Counted from the stretch's first letter, positions 45,855 to 57,470 are shown. The stretch is DNA of 64,000 nt from Ectocarpus siliculosus (GCA_000310025.1 FN649750.1:952723-1016722), one strand, 5' to 3'. The notes: generated from the sequence alone by a model not told the origin. Translations and numbers: made by a program.

Positions 45855-47090
45855 TCACGACAATGCCTCCGCAATGGCCGCTGGTATGGCTTCGTCTCCC
45901 GGCCACACCGCGCGGCACGCCTGCGTGAAGCAGTCCCTCCTCGTGATTTGAACGCCACGACCCCTCGCGTTGAGGCGGGTGCTCACGTCGAACGAAGCCT
46001 GCACGTTGCGGGGGAAAAAACGACGACGTAGGCTTGTTTTTTTAGAGCGTGCACTCCAGTCTTTCGTGGGAAAATGGAGAGCCAACAAACGTTACGTGGC
46101 ATGCAGTATCTGTGAGAGACAGACGTTCACGCAATGGGGCGGCGCGTGCGTCTTTTTCTCCGTTCGGACTACTAACCGCCCGTTCGGATTACAAAACCTA
46201 ACTTCGGACAAGACAGAAAATTATGCTCGGCCTCCCCAGTACATCGTTACCCCTACTGCTGTCTAATGCGGGGAGTACAAAGCTGCGGGCTGCCAGCCTA
46301 TTCGTACGAAATGGGAGAGTCTCCAACCTAACTGATACGGAAGATAACACCATATCTGTCTCAAAAGGGGAGTCGACGCGCTGGGCGCCGCTTGTCTTTC
46401 CAGAGCATTTGCTGAGCATTGCGGAGGTTCATAGGGATAGGGTTGCTGTAAACGCGTCTTTCAGGTCTCTCATCCCTCTTTCCTGTCTACTTCGTGTGGT
46501 GATATGATCTGTCTGGCAGCTGCTTGATCCGCAGGCTCGAAAAACACACGCACGTTAGTCCAGGTTGAAGTTTGTGGGCCTAGTGTACTGTTGTAGCACT
46601 CTTACAAGCCACCATGTCAAACAAAGCTGAACGTGAAGCACACCTATAATACACGAGGTGCAACGCGCACAGCAGGTGCACAACCGATCTGGGTCAGCAG
46701 CCCATCATTTGTGGGGTTGCCGAATATCAATTGTACTATACTTACTTGATTCCTCAGACGCTTCGCTGTGACCTGCCCCCCCGAGCTCCTCTCGGCTGCC
46801 TTTGCGAAATCTACATCCCCGATCCAGCGGGAGTGGTGGTACCCGCAGAGTCCGGGGTGCTGCTGAGCTGCGGTCCTCCTTATGTCTGGGAGGGGCTGGG
46901 GCTCGTTGTCCCCGTGGCAGCAGAACCGCTTCCCAACCGCCCTGGCTGCAGCAGATGTCGCCTCGGGCAGGAGCTGGGGTGTTGTGTCCGCGATGAGAAC
47001 CAGCTCGTCCCACACAACTAGGGGAGCATTCACTGGGTCCCACTCAGCCGCTTTGGCCTCCCAGAACTGAGCGATGTCCTCTGGGTCCAT
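45855..47090 (-). CDS. Two-exon passenger gene of the transposon, function unknown (162 aa)
   Basis: Exon 1 runs from ATG 47090 to 46746 (donor CAA|GTAAGT), exon 2 from 45998 (acceptor GTGCAG) to TGA at 45855; the phase is 0 at both. The protein begins MDPEDIAQFWEAKAAEWDPV, has an Ala-rich helical part, a short Cys/His segment (RFCCHGDNEP, CGYHHSRW) and ends with a compact helical piece containing RRDCFTQACRAVWPGDEA. I do not recognise a family; the Cys/His residues do not make a clear zinc finger. It lies wholly within the inverted repeats and is transcribed towards the transposase. It may be an accessory factor of the element, a captured host gene, or part of a longer gene with exons I missed. 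Confidence 0.6.
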
Positions 47091-48033
47091 GGTGGTGATG
47101 TTGGTACTGCTGTACTGCTGTTGTTGCTGCTGTTGTGCTGGCAGGCTGTGGCGGAGTGACAAAGTGGCAAAAAGAGACACCCGCCCCCGTGCCTTCGCGT
47201 TTTTGAGAGGGTTTTCGTGACTACAGGCACGATAGGAGGCATGATAAAACCTGTCTTTATCTGGCACGATAAAGCATGCTCTCGCTGTTGACTTGTGTGC
47301 CTTCTTCCTTGCCTTCGGAATGTGGTTGCAGAACTGAAGGCCAAGCTTACGAGGCCTCTCCCCGAGTTCTCCTGCGCGAGTGTGTGTTCGAGTGTATTCC
47401 TTGTCCGTCTTCAACCAACCGCCACCACAAGGCATAGTTTATCTCTCGCGCGGCTCGTGCTTGCTGCTGCTGCTGCGGCGGGCTGCTGCTGCTGCTGCTG
47501 GTGCTTTTTCATTTCGTTTCGCATGCATGCATCCAACAAACAAACCGCGTGCGTGTGTGCTTCTTGTCTCCGCTGGATTTACCACCCAACCAAGTGGCAT
47601 TAGAGGCGGTGCCATGCCTTGCGCCAGTGTGCTGCATCGGCGGCGGGGTAGAACTGCTGTGCATGCGATGTATCTCTACTGCTGCTGCTGTATCCATGTA
47701 GACTATCACCATGTAATCGTGTTTGGGGTAAAGAAATACGGTGCCCTCTCCTCTCTCTCTCCTCCGGTTTCCGACAGCACCTACATACAGCAGTACAGCA
47801 GTCAGTGTAGTTATCGGTCACTCATCACATTCTTCACGTGAGGGTTACGCTGCTGTTGGGCACTAAACCTTTGTGGCACCATGGGGTGCGTGCGGTTGAC
47901 CCATGTGGGAACCTGTTGGTGCGCAAACGTGCAAACGTTCAAGTGCGGGTGTCGTGTGTGTGTGTCTCATGACTCATCGGTCTATTCGGTCCCGGCAGAA
48001 CAAAAAAAAACGCGGAAGATCCAGAAAGAACCC

Positions 48034-48050
48034 AGTCACGAAAGGGTTAA
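48034..48050 (-). repeat. Right TTAA site and terminal inverted repeat of the piggyBac-like element
   Basis: On the minus strand it reads TTAACCCTTTCGTGACT, matching the left end at 16 of 17 positions. The plus strand shows AGTCACGAAAGGGTTAA. Confidence 0.88.
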
Positions 48051-50497
48051 AAGCGGCGCCTCTGATTGGCCCAAACCACCGCATTTGAACGAAGCTGATT
48101 GGGAGTTTAAAAGCGGGTTTTAAAAGCGGCACTTGGGATTTGTACGGGAGGAGTTGTAGAGACTGCGCACGCGTGCATTCTACTGAGAACCAGAGTAGTG
48201 TTTACACATTGATAGTATATCTTTAGGACTGACGCGTTCTGATTGGTCGGGCGTTGTTCGGCGTTGGTTCTGGCGGCCGATTCCTCTCCAGCGCCCTCTC
48301 CCCGTTCCGCATTCCGAGCGCGCGGCGCAGCCGCGTGCCGCCCAGTTCGCGGCCGCTAGGCCGTGCTTTGGCCGTGGGCGAGGGTTAGGGTAGATGTGGG
48401 GTGAGCAACCTAGCCTTGCTCGCGTGAAGAACCTAGCCTTGCTACGTTCAACATCGGTTAGTACTAAAGAGTTACTATCAATCAAGTGTAACCAAGGCTC
48501 ACCAACGTGCGCGCCGGCAGCACTGCACAGCACACAACACGTGCTTGCCGGCGTATGTATGTCGCGTGGACAGATGCCGCGACGTGGTGAGATGCCAAGC
48601 AACGCCCCGCATGAAACCACCTGGGGCTGGGCTGCTACTGCGGCGGCGTGAACCTCCTGCTTGAAGCAAACAACCTCAACATCAACCAGAGCGCCGGTTG
48701 TGTGTTGGCGTCATCATCATGATGACCACGAAGCAACGGACATGGGATAAGGGCGTGGCGGCGACGGCTGGCTGTGTAACACAAGTTGCTGAGCACTGGC
48801 GGCGGTTAAGCTAGGAGGAGAGGCAGAGGTAGCAGCGGTCACCCCGTTTCGGCTTTTCCAGGTGAATATGTTGGTGCTACAAGCAGGTGTACAGCAACAG
48901 CAGTGAGTTGCAGCGCTTTAGCCTTCGTGGGGTGTATCGTGTGCGTTCCTCTCTGTACGCTGCTTAGCACCCCATTGATGTGACGGCTGCTGCTGTACTG
49001 CTGTAGTGTGCGTACATAACGGGCACCGAACGTTTCTTCATTGACAGATCAGCAGGTGCTATCCTGCAACGTCGTCACGCAGTCAATCGGTCTTTTCTCG
49101 CAAGCAGTTCACCACAGCGCAGCAACTTTACAGCAGTGTAGCAGATAGAGTCGATGACCGTCAGCAGTGCCGGCCCGCTCGTAAGAGCTTGGGCGAGGTT
49201 AAGCACCTTGCCGCAGCCATGTGAGCTGTTTATCAGAACAACAGATAGAGTTCTGTTGTTAGAGTTCATGCCCACCCCCTTTGAACACGAAGCTTTCATC
49301 CCAGTATGTCTAGTCTACCTCAGAAGAAGGCGTTAGAAGACCGTCTGCAAGCACCTTACAGTAGGTTACCGTTCCCAAATGAGAACTCACCCGATCTATC
49401 GTATGCATATTTATCCTCATCCTCGGTCGCTGTTTCAAACGTTGAGAATCCGCGCATGTTTCCGTGCCGGGGTGCCGCTCATCGCAGCCGTCGATCCGCT
49501 CGGTCAACGCCTATTCTCCCACGGATGATTTCGCCTCGTCTACACTGCTCGCATCTAGAGGCAACGTTACGCAAATAGTCCTTTGATGGGGCGTCAATGC
49601 CACGCCGTATGCATACATCGTCGTACATGTGGCTGTTCAGGGCAGCCACCTGATTGATCTGCCCCAACAACCACCCCCGAACCGAGCCTCAAGAACATAC
49701 AAACAACCAAATACAAAGCGCAACCTAGCTCGTGAGGGGGGGACCTCCGAAGACGAAATCCGTCCGGAAGCTGCATCGCCGCATGTATCAAGCTGTGACT
49801 AGGGGTCAAAGGCCGTTTCTTCCCACGTCCAACCTCAAATCCTTTCTTTTGTAGCAACTGTATCCACGCGGTCCCTTCCGAGGAACTGGAGATCTGTGAA
49901 GGTCTGCTTGCTGTACATCGGCAACCTGGTCGTGGTTCTTCTTTTTTGTCGTCAACGTTCAATTGCAACCTTCAGCAGTATGTAGCGGGTTGTTTGTTCT
50001 TTCCTGTACCGCAGTTTTATGTACATAGCGCGAGCGTAATTCCTACTTGGACAGCAGTAGTTTCAGGGTTTTATCATCGGTAACCCTCGTTGAGGCGGAC
50101 ACAGGGTGCAGGCTTGTATCGTAGTAAATACGTGGTACATCGTTGAGGCGGGTCAATGCACTTGCTGACGTTTTCCCTCGTGTATGTTCTTCGTGCCCCT
50201 TTCCTCCTCTTGCTCCATCCGTACATCAGGTAGACTCGCTCAGCATCCTAACGGCACCGCGGCGCTGGCGGGAAGCCGGCCGCGACTCGAGCTTCACTGG
50301 ACAAGCCGGTTCATCTTTAGGTGGGTCATATGCATAGAGTAGCAACAGGGGGTTTCGTGCAGTCCAGATTGTGATACAACTGCTACGGATGAGCGTGATA
50401 TTGTGAGGGATACACTTGCGTGTGTGCTGCTGGGAGCGACATTTGTGCTACTCAAGTATTTGTAGAGTTTCTGCATTTTTGTTTACGACGCATATCG

Positions 50498-50584
50498 ATG
50501 GCACAACGGCCGGACACACTTTTTCCAACTGCCCGCGGTCGAACCATCGCACTACAAAGGGCCGTAGAGAAGTTCGACGCTTGG
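50498..50584 (+). CDS. Possible first exon of an unidentified gene
   Basis: ATG 50498 opens 29 codons (MAQRPDTLFPTARGRTIALQ then RAVEKFDAW) ending exactly at a TGG|GTATGT donor. The peptide composition is protein-like, with an amphipathic helix at the end. I could not find a following exon in phase, so this is tentative. Confidence 0.25.
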
Positions 50585-53034
50585 GTATGTTCACTTTTGC
50601 CTTTTGGCCTCTGATGAAAATACTGAATCGCAAAGCACATGTCATGTTCTCGCTTTGGATGAAAGGTGTTTATGCAACCGAGCGCTGGACATCAAAACGG
50701 GGTCGAAGGCTGATTTGGCGGTTCCTCTCCGTCGAACAGCTACCCAGCCTATGGGGTGCCAGGGCAGTGTTTGAAGACGTGGTGTTAATCCTGCGCGATG
50801 TAACGGCGATTAAATGCGAACCTCTTGGTGATCATTGGCAGCCATCTTGCATCTTGCGGATAACTGTTGTGACGACCGGAAGATGTAAACGCTTGGTTTA
50901 CGCACAGGCACATTCGGAGATCTAGGGTTCGTTTTCCATGCTTAATCGTTGCTATTTCAGCGAGCGCCTATTCGGCGAGCAACTGCTGCTGTGTCCCGTT
51001 GGAATTTGGAAACGCCTTGTGTGTAGGTTACAGCGGTAGCAGCGGGTGACTGGGGTAGTGAGTAGGGGCGGTTTGGTGGGGACGGGGGCGTCCATGCCGA
51101 ATGCGAAGGTGGGGATGAGGGGATAGAAGTACCATCCGTGCTATGGAGGCTGGACATGTGTCATTTTTCGGGGGGGCGTGCAAACCTTGTGGGCACCACA
51201 ACAGCAGTAGGAGTGCCTGGCAGCAACGCAAGTACGAAGCAGTCATGGGAGAGAACTACATCATATTGGCAAACTCTGCTGTCGCTGAAGTTCCAATTTT
51301 TGTTTCCCAAACCGGTTTTGGGGGTAAACGGCAACGGCCGATGCTAGCCCTGATCGGGGTATGGTACAGGTGTTCTGTAGCAGAACCAACCTACACAGAC
51401 GTGATGCTGCCGTGTTTTTCGTAGAGGTCTGAATGTAGAAGAACACATGGCTTGAATGTACACGCATCGATCCTTCTCGTAAGAGGCCCAATGTAGAGCA
51501 AAGCACTATACTTTGAAATCGAACTCGATTTGAAAGAGATATGTACACGTACAACAGACGCACGCAAGCAAAAAAAAATGGTGGTACCTTCCGCGCAATC
51601 ATAAAGCCTCTTAACACTCCCTCGGCCGCAAATCCTTGTACATTCCGATGCGCATGCATCATTCCTCCTCGCAAAGTGCCAGGGAATGCAGAGCCAAAAA
51701 CGATTTTGAAATCGAGCTCGATTTGAGCGAGATAACAGTCAAAACAACAGGGCACAAAAAGGAGAAAAAAAATAGGCTTCAGCCCAAACGCCTCTCCGTA
51801 TTTTTTTCGCGCTTCGCGCAAAATTAATATAGCTCGTTCCCGGGTTGCCCTACCCAGGTCGCTGAGCCTTCTTCTTCTTGTTGGTTCCCTCTGGTCCCCT
51901 GTCCCTACTATCCTGCTTCCTGGATTTGTGCGTTTGCGCGTTTGCCCAGAGTACACAAGCCCATAAACACGGCCCCGTGGGCAGCAGGCAGCAGCCAACA
52001 GTAAGAGCAGGACAAGCAGCAGAAGGTGGAATTTCTGTCTCTTGCTGGAATATTAAAGGAGCGCGGGGGTCTGACACGGTGGTGATGGCGCATGCAAGAA
52101 ATCCAACCGAGCCGGTGTACGCACCTCCTTACGAAGGAACAACGACGTGTACTGTAGCTACGCAGTGCTCGATCGATCGAATATAAACTCCTTGTCCTTG
52201 AAAAGGGAGCCTAAAGACGAGTGTTTCACCACCACGATTCTACATGCACTTTTCATGATGTCTACCCAGAAAGTCCGGATCAAGCATGACCTCGGGTTCT
52301 ACATTCCTGTGGGCCGTTAGACCTCGGCCTGTCGGATTGGCAGCTTTCGGTCCTAAGGGCCCAGCTAAAACATGACTTGCATAGGAAGGGTCCACCTATT
52401 TATTTCCATCGCGGCACAAACAACAAATCAAGTGGCGCTCTGTGGCGCCCGCATGTAGAAAAAGTCAATATTTCCCTCGGGCCCCCTGACAACTATTTCC
52501 CCCCCCAAATGGCGCTGTGACCACGCATACACCGCCATGTTTATGCTTCCTCCACCCCCTGTGCCCATGCTCTCGAGCAAGTTGACACAGGTGCCCACAA
52601 GATGCGCAGAGATGACTCCGTGAGTGATTTTTTTTTAGAAGTAAAAAGATTCAGCCAATCAAAAATTGCACACCGTGTTCTACTGTTATTATCATGTTAT
52701 ATATACAAGGGCTCCGGACTTCGGTCGCAGAGGCGCCCTCGTCCTCAGTAGTAGGCTTAAAAGGGAAGGTGTGAAGGCTGTGCACAGCATACCAAGGGCA
52801 TGAAGCCGCAGGGTGACCGAATGAACGGTGTGAAGATGTTCGCGTTGTATTCGAGAAATGTGCCGTTCCCGGTGTAACATGAAGAAGCCAAAAGAGTCGC
52901 GTGTACGTGATTTTTTGTCTAGCTTCGCCCGGTGCGGACAAAAAGGAGATGTAAGCTACGATCGCCTCCCTTTTCTTGCGCCGGTAAGAACGTAGTAACA
53001 CTCTCAAGCAACATTCTCTAAGTGGCTTTGCTGT

Positions 53035-53415
53035 GGCCAATATCCTCCCCAAAGGGGCCAAAGAAAGAACGAACACTGCAACTGTTCGACGGTATTGCCG
53101 GTAGTTGATGGTACTGGTGTGTTGCCGCCTAACTCTCATATTCACACTTCTTCAGTGTCGCGCCTTTCTCTAATATCCCCCTCTATTGTTCTGGAGCTAT
53201 TATTCTAACTTTTTCGGTGTCGTCCCGCTCGAATGGTCATATTCTAACTTCTCCAGTCTAATGTCGCGCCCTTCTCTAATGTCCCCCTCTAATGACACCG
53301 ATATGCGGTATCCCTCACAATGTGAAAGGAGCCGAACACCTACAACATTCAGACAAAGTAAGAACAAACACCGCACGCCGTGGTTTGACGGCGTTGCCGC
53401 TAGTTGACGGTGAAA
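53035..53415. repeat. Diverged duplicated block (about 280 bp apart)
   Basis: GAACACTGCAACTGTTCGAC with GGTATTGCCGGTAGTTGATG near 53071-53110 resembles AACACCGCACGCCGTGGTTT with GACGGCGTTGCCGCTAGTTG near 53365-53410. Between them, units with TAATGTCGCGCCCTTCTCTA and TCCCCCTCTAATG occur two to three times. Confidence 0.55.
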
Positions 53416-54208
53416 GAGTTGACGCCTCCCGCCTCGGGTCATCGTTGCCCCTTACGGCCCTGGTGGTTATTGCCGATTACGACTGCGGAAGGTATGGTTT
53501 CGTTTGCAGCCTTGTACGCAGGTAGGTCTCGAGCTTCTTAATGTGGAAGCGTGACGGTGATGGCCGTGATGATGTCGGTGATGGTGCAGGCGGTAGGGTG
53601 CCTGCGCTGGCGGCAGAATGCAATTATTGGGGAGATGGATGTAAGAGCGTGTACGTGTCATAACCGTATAATGTAAATTTAGAGCAGAAGAAAGAGGTTG
53701 TTGGGGAGGAGGTAATGTGGACGCATTAAATAAACTGGATGTTTATCTGAGCATCAAAAGTTCGTTTAGCTGCGATGATTTCTTCGACACGGAATAGTTC
53801 TCATAATGTTGTTGGAGGTCGAATATGCCGTGGTAAGCACGTTTCATGCAAGGTGAGCATTGAAGGCGCTGGCGGTTCAGTCCATGTCTCTTTTTGAATA
53901 CAGCCTGCGCCTAATGCAGTAATTCCGAAAAGCCCGTTGTATCGTGATATCACACCGTTTCATGGAATAATTGGGTGGAAGCTAGGGGTGTGGATTGTGA
54001 CGTGCAGTATGTGATCGTGTTTGGCGATTGTGAGATGCGGCTGCTGAACGAGTTACCCAATGAATTGGCGTCAGCCGACATCGATGATTGATTGTCAGAC
54101 ATGGGGTGACATCTTTACTCTATTGATAGTTGGCGAAAGCCAGTTGCAGGTGGCAACAATCTACCTTGAATTTCTTGAGACGAAATGGAAACACGCGTCT
54201 TACTTTAT

Positions 54209-55362
54209 TTAGAGGTCGGCGTGGGTAGTTCCCAGGTCGTGGTGCTCGTCGGTCTTGTTGAGGATCTCGTTGATGGTCTGGTCCCACAGGCGGCGGGCGC
54301 ACTGGTAGTGCAGCGGCGGGGAGTCTCAATCCTTGATGATCAGGTCGTCCTCGACGATCTCGCCCGTGCACCCGTCGGCCAGGTCTTCCTCGTTAGTCGC
54401 TGCGTCGGGACACCTTTGCAGTGGATATCGGATTGGTGACAGGGAAAAATATAAGGAAAAAAAATCGCAAGGTTTTACATTATAAAAAAATGATATTTTT
54501 ATTTATGACATCGACGGTTGAACTCGGTGCACTGACAGGGGAAAATATAAGGAACATATGTCACATGGTCTCCCCATACTAAAAAATGCTATTTTTTTTA
54601 TGACGTCGACCGTGTACTTTTGTGACATATGGGTAACTAATTTACAGTCGGATGCATCCGCGCACCCATATCTAGGTAACTACGCACACACACGAGTGGT
54701 CACTACACAATCACGTTCCGATGTAAACGGGTGTGCACATGATTTACCCCGATAAGGCTGGCGGGGGCGACGGTGACGTGCATGAACTTCTTGCCGTCCG
54801 AAGACTTGGCACCAACGCAAAGACGCCACACCGCGTGGATAATATTCCACTCTGACAATAACAGCAAGCAAAAAGGGCATTGTTGTGGAGAGATTTAGCG
54901 GTTGCGGTTGCGATGCAGTTTCATGCCAGGCCTTCATGCAGCACCTGAACAACATTCAGGCACACATCAGTCGGAAACTACTTGATACAATCAAAGAGAG
55001 AACATTCTTTTACCTTTGTAGCCGCGGCTGTTGACCTGGTCGGTTGGGATTCCGAGCGAAGGAGTACCTCCCATCGGGGCGAGGCAGAGCTGGCACGGCT
55101 TGGGGTACGTTGTCGACGGGGTGAGGATGGTGCAGGATACGCTACAACTGTCCGCGTCGCGGTTGTTGGTACGGTCGCAAGGGGCAAACTTGCCTTTGCC
55201 GTCGCGCTTGTTTATGAGCTTGAGGTGACCGCCGTCGCAGTCGGGCCCGGGGCAAGGCCAGTTGGGGTCGCCCTGTTGTACAGGGCGGCGGTACACTCCA
55301 CTACGACTCGCTGACTGGGTGGACTTACGTTTTGCTGGGGAGCTACGGGAGAGGGCGTTCAT
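54209..55362 (-). CDS. Zinc-ribbon-like gene with an in-frame TGA
   Basis: Exon 1: ATG 55362 to 55014 (donor AAAG|GTAAAA). Exon 2: 54851-54748 (acceptor TTGTCAG, donor GTAAAT). Phase 1 matches. The last exon starts about 54415 and ends with TAA 54209-54211; its junction to exon 2 is unresolved. Exon 1 encodes a basic Ser-rich N-terminus and a Cys-rich region (C37, C42, C62, C73, C77, C90, C93) with a CPGPDCDGGHLKLI...GKGKFAPC pattern resembling the topoisomerase/GRF type of zinc ribbon. The last exon has coding character on both sides of a TGA at 54326-54328 (EDDLIIKD | DSPPLHYQCARRLWDQT). That codon could be a nonsense mutation, a sequencing error for Trp TGG, or selenocysteine; I cannot decide. 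The Ser/Thr-rich basic start resembles DNA-binding proteins, but the function is unknown. Confidence 0.5.
54440..54620. repeat. Diverged tandem duplication, AT-rich
   Basis: TGACAGGGAAAAATATAAGG (54437) and TGACAGGGGAAAATATAAGG (54532) each lead into an A/T-rich stretch and TATGAC(A/G)TCGAC. Unit about 95 bp; it lies in an intron of the zinc-ribbon gene. Confidence 0.75.
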
Positions 55363-55434
55363 GTTGTTGTGTTGCAGCTGAAGGTCGACGCGGGAATGAG
55401 AGGAGAGGATGTCGAAAGTGAGAGTGACCGGGAT

Positions 55435-55600
55435 GTGCACTCTTTCATTCACTCTGCATTGACTAACTTCTGACTAACTTCCAGCAGATATTCTAACTTC
55501 TGACACACCTCCAGCAGTTATCCCATGAAATGTGCACTCTTTCATTCACTCTGCATTGACTAACTTCTGACTAAACTTCCAACAACTATTCTAACTTCCG
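55435..55600. repeat. Direct repeat in the upstream region of the zinc-ribbon gene
   Basis: TGTGCACTCTTTCATTCACT with CTGCATTGACTAACTTCTGA occurs at about 55434 and again at about 55530. Shorter TTCTAACTTC(T/C)GAC units follow. Confidence 0.85.
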
Positions 55601-55660
55601 ACTATTGTAACTTCCACCAATTATTCCATGAAACGGTGTGATATCACGAAAAGTTGATCT

Positions 55661-55676
55661 CTGTATATATACATAT
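55661..55676 (+). promoter_or_regulatory. TATA-like element
   Basis: TGTATATATACATATA lies 55-70 bases before ATG 55730, in a spacer between divergent frames (minus-strand ATG at 55362). It is the best core-promoter-like site seen in the window, but is supported by sequence alone. Confidence 0.35.
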
Positions 55677-55729
55677 ACGATGTAGCGCAGTCTACAGCAG
55701 CACCTTCAATACAACAACAACAGTACAAC

Positions 55730-56014
55730 ATGTTCACAGTATTGCAGAAGACATATGCCTACAACCTTGCAGCACTTGCAGCAATTGACGATGCCGTGAG
55801 ATTTGCGTGCATGTTCAAGCTCAAAACAGAGCAAGTTACGTCTAAAGTTAGTTGTGGCGTACCACAACAACAACGATCAATCTACATTTGTCAAATCTTC
55901 CTTGCTACATACAGCTGCAGAATATTAGGAACAATAAAAACACACATACACAGAAAGATGCAGAATACGTGCAACTTGGAGGGTGTGTTTGGCATATACG
56001 TAGTACGTACGTAA
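55730..56014 (+). CDS. Small ORF downstream of a TATA-like site, unidentified (94 aa)
   Basis: ATG 55730 follows an A/C-rich leader (CAATACAACAACAACAGTAC) and opens 94 codons. The first part (MFTVLQKTYAYNLAALAAID then DAVRFACMFKL) is balanced and helical; the rest is more random, so the true gene may splice after about codon 40. No family recognised. Confidence 0.3.
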   Translation: MFTVLQKTYAYNLAALAAIDDAVRFACMFKLKTEQVTSKVSCGVPQQQRSIYICQIFLATYSCRILGTIKTHIHRKMQNTCNLEGVFGIYVVRT

Positions 56015-56364
56015 CCTCCGTGCGGTGACAATACACGATGCACATACTCCAGTTCGCGTTGCTTCCGCTAATAGAGAAGAAGGCGACAGGATGCATGCAT
56101 GCACTACTGTACCTACCTACAACGCATACCATATAGTACGGACAGTCTGTCGATATCTATCTACAGATGAGACCACGCGGCAACAAAAAGTCTGTTCTAG
56201 GTACTGCTTGTATGCTTGTACTTCAAGTATGTGTCATGATTTATGAGTTGACGTTCTCCGAAATCTCATCCAATGAGCTGCGTGATTCTTTAGAGATCAC
56301 AGTGGTCCCTTGATGTCCCTTGCGTAGACGCGCCCGGATGCACGATAATTAGCCGTACTTCACG

Positions 56365-56640
56365 GTGCTGTAACTCGGCTCGCCCTTGGAGTCTAGAGCT
56401 CGCGACAGGGGCGCTGTGGTCTCGAGAGTGGCACGCCCACGTCGGCGAAGACGGCCGAAAAATTTGTTTGAACCCCATTAAAAAAAAAAATTAAAACCGA
56501 TTTACCGCACCGCAACGTCTAGCTCAACGACTGAAATAGTGGTTGCGTGCATTCACCGTGCGTGCTGTAACTCTACTCGCCTTTGGAGTTTCGAGCTCGC
56601 GACAGGGGCGATGCGATCCAGAGACTGGCCCGCTGCAGCG
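56365..56640. repeat. Duplicated 70-bp segment (two diverged copies)
   Basis: CTGTAACTCGGCTCGCCCTT with GGAGTCTAGAGCTCGCGACA, GGGGCG near 56369 recurs as CTGTAACTCTACTCGCCTTT, GGAGTTTCGAGCTCGCGACA, GGGGCG near 56566. The copies are about 197 bases apart. Confidence 0.8.
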
Positions 56641-56904
56641 GGCAACAACCGGCGAAAAAAAAAGTATCAAGGCGACCGCGAACTGATGCACCGCAAAAAA
56701 ACGTCTTGCTTTTAGAGTGCAACAATGGTTGAACTCTTGCGTCTCAGGCCTCCGACATAATTGTAGTGAAGTCTATACTCACAGGATGGTCGTCGTGACG
56801 CGATACATTTCTTGATATTAGTATGGAAAAAAATAAAAAAAAAAGATGGCTCGATTTTTGTATTTCTACATACAGCAGTATGGACCAGACGCCGACTGTA
56901 TATG

Positions 56905-57470
56905 GAAGTCGTACGAGTGTCGACTCAGTTGTGCTGTCACAGCATCTTCCACGCACTTCTGCCAGTGCTGGTTTGTCGATTGGAGTCTTGTAGGTCGAGA
57001 TACAGCAGTGAGATTCTCGGGTTGTGGAGGCAAAAGTGAACCAGCGCAAAAAATTGCATGCATAGCTCGATTACTGCTGTGCTTTTGCAACAGCAGTATG
57101 GACTAGACGCCGAACGACGTCCGCGTAATACCGCAATGACCTAACTGGATGGGATACTTCCTGCCACGGCGAACCATAGTACAGTGCGATGCAAACGTCC
57201 GTTCGTGTGTGGCGCGGCTGCCACATGTGTCGACGACAGTTACACATAGAGCTCTCGCCATGTTGTCGTTACCGCGCAGGAGGACCCCTCGGAGATCTTC
57301 CACATGGTGCTACAACGACAGCAGTACTAATGTACATTGATGTCGTAGGAGAGTGGAGTTGTGCTGTCACGGCATCTTCCACGCACTCTCCTACCGGTGC
57401 TTGCGTCGATTGGAGTCTTATAGGCCGAAGTACAAGAGTGGGTTGGGTTCCGGGTTGTGGAAGCAAACCT
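56905..57470. repeat. Duplicated 130-bp segment (two diverged copies)
   Basis: GTTGTGCTGTCACAGCATCT, TCCACGCAC...GATTGGAGTCTTGTAGG (about 56929-57030) recurs as GTTGTGCTGTCACGGCATCT, TCCACGCAC...GATTGGAGTCTTATAGG (about 57357-57465). The plus-strand frames keep similar peptides (LCCHSIFHAL and LCCHGIFHAL) and so do the minus-strand frames (CVEDAVTAQL), so coding strand cannot be inferred. Confidence 0.8.

Larger units (their letters stand above)
38105..48050 (+). mobile_element. piggyBac-type DNA transposon, TTAA-bounded, about 9.9 kb
   Basis: The left end reads TTAACCCTTACGTGACT from 38105. The reverse complement of the right end reads TTAACCCTTTCGTGACT from 48050. The two match at 16 of 17 positions and both include the TTAA that piggyBac elements duplicate on insertion, followed by CCC as in known family members. 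Inside are an OTU protease-like ORF and a six-exon piggyBac transposase (plus strand) and a two-exon gene of unknown function (minus strand). GGCACGATA occurs near both ends (38147, 47227, 47264) and could be a subterminal transposase site. Intact termini and catalytic Asp residues suggest a recent insertion, although frame breaks in the OTU part suggest this copy is no longer fully functional. The unit is far larger than the usual 2-4 kb for the family. Confidence 0.88.
48051..54208. other. Gene-poor, repeat-rich stretch right of the transposon
   Basis: It starts with a GC-rich segment (48250-48400). I support no complete gene. There is one exon-like piece at 50498-50584, a diverged direct repeat (GAAATCGAACTCGATTTGAA near 51514 and GAAATCGAGCTCGATTTGAG near 51708), and tandem duplications between 53.0 and 53.4 kb. 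Long minus-strand ORFs such as 51261-51998 lack protein character. Confidence 0.4.

Noticed and set aside
51261-51998. 245-codon minus-strand ORF
   Set aside because: No domain, biased composition, and it spans a diverged direct repeat.
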